DNA of 64,000 nucleotides from Armigeres subalbatus (taxonomy: Eukaryota > Arthropoda > Insecta > Diptera > Culicidae), in assembly GCF_024139115.2 (NCBI RefSeq), contig NC_085141.1, positions 66,353,675 through 66,417,674 on the forward strand, given 5' to 3'. Numbering within the stretch: position 1 is the first letter of the stretch; the number at the start of each line of letters is the position of its first letter. Under the pieces are notes generated by a model, which saw only the letters and a list, made by a program, of their open reading frames with translations, made no database searches and was not told the DNA's origin. Shown here in pieces: positions 57,764-64,000 of the stretch. A program made the translations under genes and the position numbers.

Positions 57764-57951
57764 AACACGATTCGCATGTGGAAAGCATTGAACTAGCGGA
57801 CGATGCACATCACGGCCGGAGGAGTAGAAGAAGCACGGCGCACATAGCGAACAACGAGTACACCATTGAAGTATTGTTGGCGGTGGATAGAAAGATGCAA
57901 GAATACCACAAGGATACGCTTAAGTCGTACGTGCTGACGCTGATGTCGATC
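57764..57951 (+). CDS. Internal exon of an ADAMTS-type metalloprotease gene
   Basis: ADAMTS enzymes are secreted zinc proteases that remodel extracellular matrix. The exon is bounded by TTCTATTTACAG (acceptor, preceding intron phase 1) and GTAAGTG (donor, phase 0). It reads 188 bp open in one frame. It encodes the end of the prodomain with a basic furin-like site (GRRSRR), then the start of the reprolysin catalytic domain: EYTIEVLLAVDRKMQEYHKD followed by TLKSYVLTLMSI, the hallmark opening strand and helix of ADAMTS family members. The HExxH zinc site must be in a later exon outside the window. The frame would run into an intronic stop without splicing. No neighbouring exon is found within about 6 kb either side. 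Codon use and conservation differ from the surrounding TE debris. Confidence 0.85.
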
Positions 57952-58132
57952 GTAAGTGTTAATTTGATAATGGATCGCTAACTTGGGCACGCAATCCCTA
58001 ATTTCAATCAGCAATGTGCTTACTTCCTACCTCTTCTAAAGTGATTTACAGTATGGGATTTAACTCTTTATAGAGGGGTAGACTGCCTATAATCGCAAAT
58101 TTCAGCTAAGATAAGACAGATATTCGATTACA
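57952..58132. other. Intron sequence after the ADAMTS exon
   Basis: Starts with the GTAAGTG donor. No further exon is recognisable to the end of the window, so this intron would be at least 6 kb and filled with mobile DNA. Confidence 0.6.
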
Positions 58133-58355
58133 CACAGTATAAAAATGTTACAGCATATATGATGTAACAAAAAGGCTCCATTCGATTCGACTCAATTTTC
58201 CATCACATTTAAAAATTACAGGTCGTCATTACTATGGAGCTTGTATTAAATATTGCGTACAAGAAAAACTTGGATGTAAAATTAGAGGTTATTAAACGCA
58301 AAAATATGGGTTCCAATTTTTCCATAGCGTGTAATTTTCATAATTTTTAACTGTG
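58133..58355 (+). mobile_element. 223-bp MITE (CACAGT termini), second copy
   Basis: CACAGTATAAAAATGTTAC to AATTTTTAACTGTG. Full-length relative of 33711-33919. Confidence 0.82.
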
Positions 58356-58509
58356 CAGGCAATAAGCACCTGATAAACTCGATCCATAACTGCAATAAGT
58401 ATTAGGGATAGTTTGAAGTCCATTGAATGGGTTCAATGCCAATCATGCTGGTACTATCTGAGGTAGAATAGACATGATGGGTAAAACGAATAATACATAA
58501 CATTATAAA

Positions 58510-58560
58510 AATAAACCCAATTAATCCCCCTAGCGGTGTGCCTTTCTCGAGCTATAAAAA
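58510..58560 (+). repeat. Repeat R1 fragment (left end)
   Basis: AATTAATCCCCCTAGCGG then GTGCCTTTCTCGAGC, matching the first 50 bp of the 53980 copy. Confidence 0.75.
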
Positions 58561-59011
58561 AGGTAAATTATATACTCAACCTGCGACTGTTAGATTTTCT
58601 AACAATTCTGTACCTTACATTTTTGTATGCTTTTCTTACAATATTTATTTTTGATCTTACATTTTTTGTATAAGAATCCAACAGTTCTGCATATGCCCAG
58701 TTCTTATACAGGTTTTGGTCCTTTAAAAATTAACAATGACCGGTTGGGTATATAAGAAAAGTCTGAAACAGCCATTAGGGTGGCTGAAATTACTATTAAA
58801 AAAATATTTTCATTTTTTTTTTTATGGGGCCTTTTATACGGTTTGATTCCCTGATGCTCTGGACAAATTTTCAGCCAAATCGGTCAGTATTTGGGCAGTA
58901 CTAATTTGGTTTAAGACTCGTTGGAAGTTGATATGCAAACATTTATGCAGAAACATCGAACAACAGTGATTTGCAGATAGACGGCACAATTTACGATGAA
59001 GAACTATGATA

Positions 59012-59209
59012 CACCCGATTCTGTTTTTACACGGATTTTTTTTACACGGCCGTGTAAAAAAAAATCTCATACAAATGTTTTACAAAGTTGCCCCAATTTT
59101 CATGATTCGTCGAGGAATCATAAAACTTTTATTAGACGGATTTTCAAATTTTGAACTGAAAACCTTTTTTACACGGAACGCATCCCTAGTGTAAAAAAAG
59201 AATCGGGTG
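59012..59209. mobile_element. 198-bp TIR element with TA duplication and a perfect 28-bp palindrome
   Basis: Ends CACCCGATTCTGTTTTTACA and, inverted, CACCCGATTCTTTTTTTACA. TA lies at 59010-59011 and 59210-59211, fitting Tc1/mariner-type insertion. The palindrome T8-ACACGGCCGTGT-A8 is at 59036-59063, as in the fragment at 4564-4591. Confidence 0.88.
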
Positions 59210-60527
59210 TACTCATTCAGATATTGAAAATTTAATACAGAATTTTATACTGAAAACGGCACTAGGAGATCTCCCCATATGGCCATAATATCTGATCCCA
59301 TAGTCGATCTGGCCAATTTCCAAAATTAGTGCAACTACTTAGTTTTGAACGTTTCTGCGTGGATGTGATTTAGTTTTTCCAAAAATTTGTATCAATCCAA
59401 ATATAGATTTGTTCATAAAAACGCAACCCCACAAAAATTGAAAATTTCCATTAAAAAAAATTAAGAAACTTCCAGTAAAAAAAGTCAGGGTGGAAGCAAC
59501 TACATACTAAAATGTTATTTGTATTTCAGTAAATATTGAAAAAATATGCAGATGCTCACGAGATTGATGACAAAGGAATTCGTATAAAAGTGTTGAGACA
59601 TTGCTGATTTACAAAGTTTATTAATCGTGATGAATATATTTCAATATCGTTTTCTACAATTAAGGCTTCGTCTTATCTTACGAAATAACTCAAATTAATT
59701 TTAAAAGTGTCAGTTCAATAATTACCGAATAGATGGATAGATGTCTTATTTGTCACATTGGAAAGCAAAACGATTCTCATGATGCTAATTTTTTATTTTA
59801 CGAACTGTCATTTTAAAGTTTAGTTTGAGTTAATTCGGAAAATGGAATGTAGCTAAGAAGCAGTTAGACGAAACATTAAATATAAATAATTGAGGAACGC
59901 GCTGGAAGATAAATCGTTAATATTGGATGTAGCATTTCTTGGAAAAATAAATTCAAGCAGTGCACAGGTTGCAGAATTGATCACACGACGCCTCTGATTT
60001 CTCCAACTTTTTTTTTCTTTTTTATTAACGTGAATTTTTATGGGATACACAATTGCCGAAATTCCTATAAGCGCACTGTATTTTTTTCAACAAATACAAA
60101 TGAATACCGTTATAAGGCTAGTTTTTACAATGCCGATATTTTCATCGCAGTACGATTTTGAAATGTTGAGTGGAAAAAAAAAACCCTAGTGATGTATATA
60201 ATTTTTAGACCAACATTTGAAAAATTTCAAATAATCGAGCATGACCAACACTCTCAAGCGATCACATATCCAAATTATCAATTGATAAAAACACGCTTGA
60301 GAGTAAGAATCATTCGATAATTGTATCTCGATTCAAAGCATTGGTAAATGCTACTTTTGAACTTATTTTCCTACATAACAGCAAAACACAACGCCTACTT
60401 TTCACACCTGAGAAGTTATCAAATGATAATTCCAATTATTATCGTATGAGAATGGATCAGCACAACCGTGGCTAATAGTGTACAGCTGCAACCATCACCG
60501 ACGCAAACTGGAACACAGAGTGCATGT
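59210..60527. other. No gene recognised
   Basis: Very AT-rich. A scrap near 59275-59325 (CATATGGCCATAATATCTGA) echoes repeat R1. No motif-bearing ORF. Confidence 0.4.
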
Positions 60528-60702
60528 AATGAATTATTGGCAGTGGCTGATTTTCTACTCGCCGCTTCCTCATCGCTATCGTATATGCGCAAATTGGCAG
60601 CATGAGTTAACCGCCAGAAATTTGTATGTCGAAAGACATCTAACGAGGGTTTTCTCAAAATTAGGAACTTTTCATGAAAAACTATTTGGTACCGGTTATG
60701 TA
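60528..60702 (+). mobile_element. Element E, copy A, left part (interrupted by element X)
   Basis: Begins AATGAATTATTGGCAGTGGC and runs to GGTACCGGTTATG then TA. It continues at 62647-62800 after element X. Copy B (60724-61055), which is uninterrupted, shows the original junction GGTTATGTAGGAAGGTGTCC. Confidence 0.88.
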
Positions 60703-60723
60703 CACGCCCGTTGAATGTTACTC

Positions 60724-61055
60724 AATGAATTATTGGCAGTAGCTGATTTTCTACTCGCCGCTTCCACATCCAGGCGCTATCGTATATGCGCAAATAGCCA
60801 GCATGAGTTAACCGCCAGAAATTTGTATGGCGAAAGACATCTAACGCGGGTTTTCTTAAAATTAGGAACTTTTCATGAAAAACTATTTGGTACCGGTTAT
60901 GTAGGAAGGTGTCCGCTACTACGCCTACCAAATATTTTTTCGATGAAGGTGCTTAGTTTTGAGAAATCGAACCTTAGATGCCTTTCGCCATACTGATTTC
61001 AGAAAGTTAACTCCTAGTGTGCCGCTGTAATTACGTTCAAAGCAGGCGATTCATT
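60724..61055 (+). mobile_element. Element E, copy B (full-length, nested inside X)
   Basis: About 332 bp from AATGAATTATTGG to GGCGATTCATT, sitting between X sequence (TTACTCA on the left, TTATGTTTAAC on the right). Short AATGAAT inverted ends. No ORF of note. Confidence 0.85.
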
Positions 61056-61383
61056 TATGTTTAACTTTCACTTATTTTCGGAAAAGTATGCAATACACGC
61101 CCATTGAATGTTACTCAATTTATGTTTAACTTTCACTCATTTTTGGAAAAGTATGCAATACGTCAAAAAATGACTAAAACATTTTTATCAAATTGAGCAA
61201 AATGTAATCATATATCTATTGAAATGACTTCATTCGATTTTGAGTAAAAATTGCCGACGCCATTAAGACGTGAAATTGAATTATTTCCTAACTTAAACCT
61301 CGATTTAGTATAAATTTTAGTGAACTAAGTGCGTAATTTCTTCAAAAATTGATCGTTTGTCGAAAACGGTGGACACGGAGGTT

Positions 61384-61679
61384 ATGAAACTCCATAGAGG
61401 TAAGCTTTTTACTAAATATATCTAAATATATATATTCAAATAATTAAGTAATGTTTTAAATTAGGATTCCGCTGTCATTTATCGGAATGTGGTCAATTAG
61501 TTGACGGATACATTTCGGAACTGAAGAACCATTATCGCCTCGTCCATAATATAAATACGAGTAGTAAATTGGAGCTACGACGGCAGAAAATCGCGGAGGT
61601 GGAGCATGCAGTTCAGGCTATGGAAATGTTTTTCCATTTTCGGATTAACGGTCCCACAGCAGTTGAGAATGTTATATGA
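61384..61679 (+). CDS. Small two-exon gene with a C2H2-like zinc finger inside element X
   Basis: Exon 1 is 61384-61399 (MKLHR plus one base); the intron 61400-61464 has GTAAGC and TTAG ends and is 65 bp, typical for mosquito introns; exon 2 is 61465-61679. The joined product is 76 aa. It contains FRCHLSEC, then YISELKNHYRLVH: C-x4-C-x13-H-x4-H with the aromatic and leucine positions of a C2H2 finger. A basic/helical stretch follows (ELRRQKIAEVEHAVQAMEMF). The frame ends at TGA 61677-61679. A second frame (+1), 61606-61755, looks coding (MLYDFVEIICKPFCKSFKEV) and may be the true C-terminus after a one-base slip in the T run at about 61629-61633. It could be X's own DNA-binding protein or a captured host fragment. 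Confidence 0.5.
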
Positions 61680-61755
61680 TTTTGTGGAAATTATCTGTAA
61701 ACCGTTTTGTAAGTCATTCAAGGAGGTAGCCGAAGCCGAAGAATTTGACGACTAA
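61606..61755 (+). CDS. Overlapping +1 ORF, likely C-terminal continuation of the zinc-finger gene
   Basis: 49 codons from ATG 61606 to TAA 61753-61755. The last 30 codons (LYDFVEIICKPFCKSFKEVA then EAEEFDD) have ordinary amphipathic protein composition, unlike the AT-rich surroundings. The switch from the zinc-finger frame would fall in the TTTTT run at 61629-61633. It is either a frameshift mutation, a base-calling slip, or the tail of a larger gene model. No family recognised. Confidence 0.35.
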   Translation: MQFRLWKCFSIFGLTVPQQLRMLYDFVEIICKPFCKSFKEVAEAEEFDD

Positions 61756-62063
61756 TCGTTTGTTATGAATCAAAAAACAATAATATAATCTCAAGTTTGA
61801 TCGTTTTTATCAAGCTTCACTTTGTTTCATTGAAAATTTGAAATAAATCGAATATTTGCAGGTTCATTAGTGAAAAGAAGACCGTCTAATTGTTGAGGTA
61901 CACTAGGGAGAAGCGAAGATGCTGGTAAATGTGGTTTACTACTGAGAATTTGAACAAAATTTCTAAAATACCTAGGGTTTTGACAATGTTCATTCTAGTT
62001 ATTGCCTGGGAGGTTTTTTAGATAAAAAAACACCAACATAGAACGAATCTTTAAATATATATA

Positions 62064-62323
62064 CACCCAAAAAAATCTGCACGTTGTTTCCACCTGAAAA
62101 TGTACGTAGATTTTTTTCCACCTGAAATTCACGTAACCTTTACCTGATTTGTCGATAGAATCTTCATTCTACGTGAAAATCAGGTAAGTTCTACCAGAGT
62201 TTTGGATAGAATTCACCGGACACGTAAGTTTCACCTGAATTTTCTGAAGCATTTGCAGTTACGTGTGCACGTAAAATGTACCTGAAAATTCAGGTGGAAA
62301 CAACGTTTAGATTATTTGGAGTG
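62064..62323. mobile_element. 260-bp palindromic MITE, CACYCMAA ends, TA duplication
   Basis: The left CACCCAAAAAAATCTGCACG then TTGTTTCCACCTGAAAATG, and the right inverted CACTCCAAATAATCTAAACG then TTGTTTCCACCTGAA. TA at 62062-62063 and 62324-62325. CACGTAA and ACCTGAA words recur between the ends. No ORF. Confidence 0.85.
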
Positions 62324-62646
62324 TATTTATTTTTGAACAATTAGTCGTATAAAACTCCCTCTGCCAATAATAAAACAAAACACAGACAAAGCCGCCTTTC
62401 CCCTGTTTTATCACAGATTTCATTGATACCATTCCATACCAGAAAGTTTGCAATATTGAGTAAAATGTAATCATTTGCATTTCATTATTCATTAGTAAAA
62501 TTGAGTAGATTTGAATCATTTTCTGACAGGAGGAAGTGTTTCCTCAAAATTGAGTAAAGTCCAGTTTAATCATTTTTTGAGTTGTTTCACTTTTTCTGAA
62601 AATGAGTGGTTTTTCACTCAATTTTGAGTGGTTTGTTACGGGCGTG

Positions 62647-62800
62647 TAGGAAAGTGTTCGCTACTACGCCTACCAAATATTTTTTCGATGAAGGTGCTTA
62701 ATTTTGAGAAATCGAACCTTAGATGCCTTTCGCCATACTGATTTCAGAAAGTTAACTCCTAGTGTGCCGCTGTAATTACGCTCAAAACAGGCGATTCATT
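62647..62800 (+). mobile_element. Element E, copy A, right part
   Basis: TAGGAAAGTGTTCGCTACTA to GGCGATTCATT. It completes the E copy interrupted at 60702. Confidence 0.88.
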
Positions 62801-62820
62801 AAGAGTGGCGACGCTATCAG

Positions 62821-63083
62821 AATGAATCGCCTGCTTTGAGCGTGCTTACAGTGGCACCTTCATCGAACAAATATTTGGTAGGCGTAGTAGCGGACACCTT
62901 CCTACATAACCGGTACCAACTAGTTTTTCATGAAAAGATCCTAATTTTGAGAAAACCCGCGTCAGATGTCTTTTACCATACAAATTTTTGGCGGTTAACT
63001 CATGCTGGCTATTTTGCGCATATACTATAGCGCCTGGATGTGACAGCGGCTGGTAGAAAATCAGCCACTGCCAATAATTCATT
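62821..63083 (-). mobile_element. Element E, copy C (inverted, internally deleted)
   Basis: Starts AATGAATCGCCTGCTTTGAG and ends CCAATAATTCATT, the reverse complement of copies A and B, with about 70 bp missing after GTGGCACC. With copy A it forms a large inverted repeat around 62801-62820. Confidence 0.87.
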
Positions 63084-63286
63084 GTAACAAAAATTCAACT
63101 GTCATTCCCATTCAAAATCGTGTTTCAAACGGGCAGGAGACCAGTTGAATGCGGCACATGTCACCACTCTTAATTACATACACTCTGCTGAAACAGATAC
63201 TAAGCACCCGGCACTAAGTTAGTCCAAAACCCCGGTGGCTCATTACAGAAAAGCAGGGCTGTCAACGGCATTTGGTGGACATCCTA

Positions 63287-63926
63287 CCCAAGCAGCACGC
63301 GCAACATCTTTCAAATAGGTGTTTGTTCCTAATAAATTGCATTGAAGACACTGGCAATACATCGAGTTACATTAAAGCCACTTCCCAGTTTCAGAAAATC
63401 ACAATGTTTCATTTCCGTTTAAGTGGCGTCGCAATATTCTACCCATCTGACTTCTTGGGTGGTTAAAAATTCGAGGTGTTTCATATCAGAAACAAAACAG
63501 ATAAGTTGCAGAATTAATAACATTGCTGTTACAACAATGTTTCTGATATGTTGCAAAACACTTTGAGCTCAGCTGAGCAGTATTTTATTTTTGACAGTCC
63601 CCTGCATGTTCCGTATAAGGTACAATAAAGTTACAAATGACTTTGTTGTTTATGTAGTGCACTTGTAGCAGAATCTCCAAATAGAATTGATGGTGTGATG
63701 GTTATAGTAGAAGGTTGCAAATCTCAAGGTCCATGGTTCGATTCCCGGTTGGTTTTTGTGTTTTTATTTTCATTGTAGCCGCAAGATGTTGCAAATAGGC
63801 TCCACCTCTTGCGCTTTTTGTGTCACAAAAGAGTTCCAAATACGACGCGTTGTGCATAAGTCAGACCTCTAGTAAGTCACACCTCAGTTGTTGTTACTCA
63901 CTGAGAAACAAGAGGTGTTGCTTGGG
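63287..63926 (+). mobile_element. 640-bp TIR element (CCCAAGCARCAC ends), second full copy
   Basis: Ends CCCAAGCAGCACGCGCAACA and, inverted, CCCAAGCAACACCTCTTG. The 2-bp duplication is TA (63285-63286 and 63927-63928). Near-identical to 48698-49356 in opposite orientation, so the family moved recently. The ORF 63272-63466 is not conserved in frame between copies. Confidence 0.93.
63691..63745 (+). promoter_or_regulatory. tRNA-like Pol III A and B boxes inside the TIR element
   Basis: A box TGGTGTGATGG (63691-63701) and B box GGTTCGATTCC (63735-63745), 33 bp apart as in tRNA genes. Followed by GGTTGGTTTTTGTGTTTTTA, whose T runs could end a Pol III transcript. Confidence 0.7.
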
Positions 63927-64000
63927 TATGGAGGAAGTCAGAGTAGACACGACAAAAAAGTGTGACAGTTCATTGTCAATAATTATTATTCCTTCACGTG

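Larger units (their letters stand above)
60703..62646. mobile_element. TIR element X (CACGCCC ends, TA duplication) carrying a spliced gene
   Basis: Left end CACGCCCGTTGAATGTTACT at 60703 (repeated as CACGCCCATTGAATGTTACT at 61096). The right end reversed is CACGCCCGTAACAAACCACT. TA is duplicated at 60701-60702 and 62647-62648, and its target is the known E sequence. Subterminal regions on both sides are rich in ACTCA/TGAGT. Inside are element E copy B, a two-exon zinc-finger gene at 61384-61679, and a MITE at 62064-62323. TA target and short TIRs suggest a Tc1/mariner-superfamily or related cut-and-paste element. No canonical transposase is seen. Confidence 0.75.

Overview
This window is eukaryotic, AT-rich, repeat-dense nuclear DNA, almost certainly from a culicine mosquito and most likely Aedes. 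The evidence is tRNA-derived SINEs of the Feilai type with (AAG)n tails, a near-complete Jockey-clade retrotransposon resembling the mosquito Juan group, RTE-like and I-like LINEs, a Ty3/gypsy-type element, many TIR-bearing MITEs, and one clear host exon encoding part of an ADAMTS metalloprotease. There are no bacterial features. Most of the window is intron or intergenic sequence built from layered transposon insertions.

Layout. 1-2640: 3' part of a Jockey-clade LINE ending in poly(A). 2.6-11.8 kb: MITEs, SINEs, a minisatellite of about 16-bp units, a 1.36-kb purine-only tract, a GGAATTCCT-type minisatellite, and unassigned DNA. 11.8-16.35 kb: a full-length second Jockey copy with a perfect 13-bp target duplication, a downstream-type internal promoter, ORF1 and ORF2. 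17.4-18.1 kb: foldback MITE with an 8-bp duplication. 18.2-22.2 kb: a decayed I-like LINE split by a 1,088-bp hAT-like element (20277-21364). 22.4-31.5 kb: minisatellites, SINE pieces and small TIR elements. 32-34 kb: nested MITEs plus an RTE 3' end. 36.36-45.02 kb: a gypsy-type LTR element on the minus strand with intact gag, broken pol and a rearranged leader. 47.5-50.2 kb: an RTE-like LINE inserted into a (GACTGAAA)n array and itself carrying a 659-bp TIR element. 52-56 kb: a dispersed repeat with a 170-bp internal array, and a SINE. 57764-57951: ADAMTS exon. 58-64 kb: further TIR elements, a nested element-in-element locus (60.5-63.1 kb) that carries a small spliced zinc-finger gene, and a second full copy of the 650-bp TIR element.

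How it works together. The only host gene with strong support is the ADAMTS exon, spliced in the plus direction; everything else is mobile DNA or its debris. Insertion order can be read in several places (RTE into minisatellite then TIR element into RTE; hAT into I-like LINE; X element into E element). Many frame breaks in the Jockey copies fall in homopolymer runs, so part of the apparent decay may be base-calling error. The items most worth following are the spliced zinc-finger gene inside TIR element X, the TIR element that carries a Pol III A/B-box cassette, and the gypsy leader with opposing primer-binding-site-like motifs.
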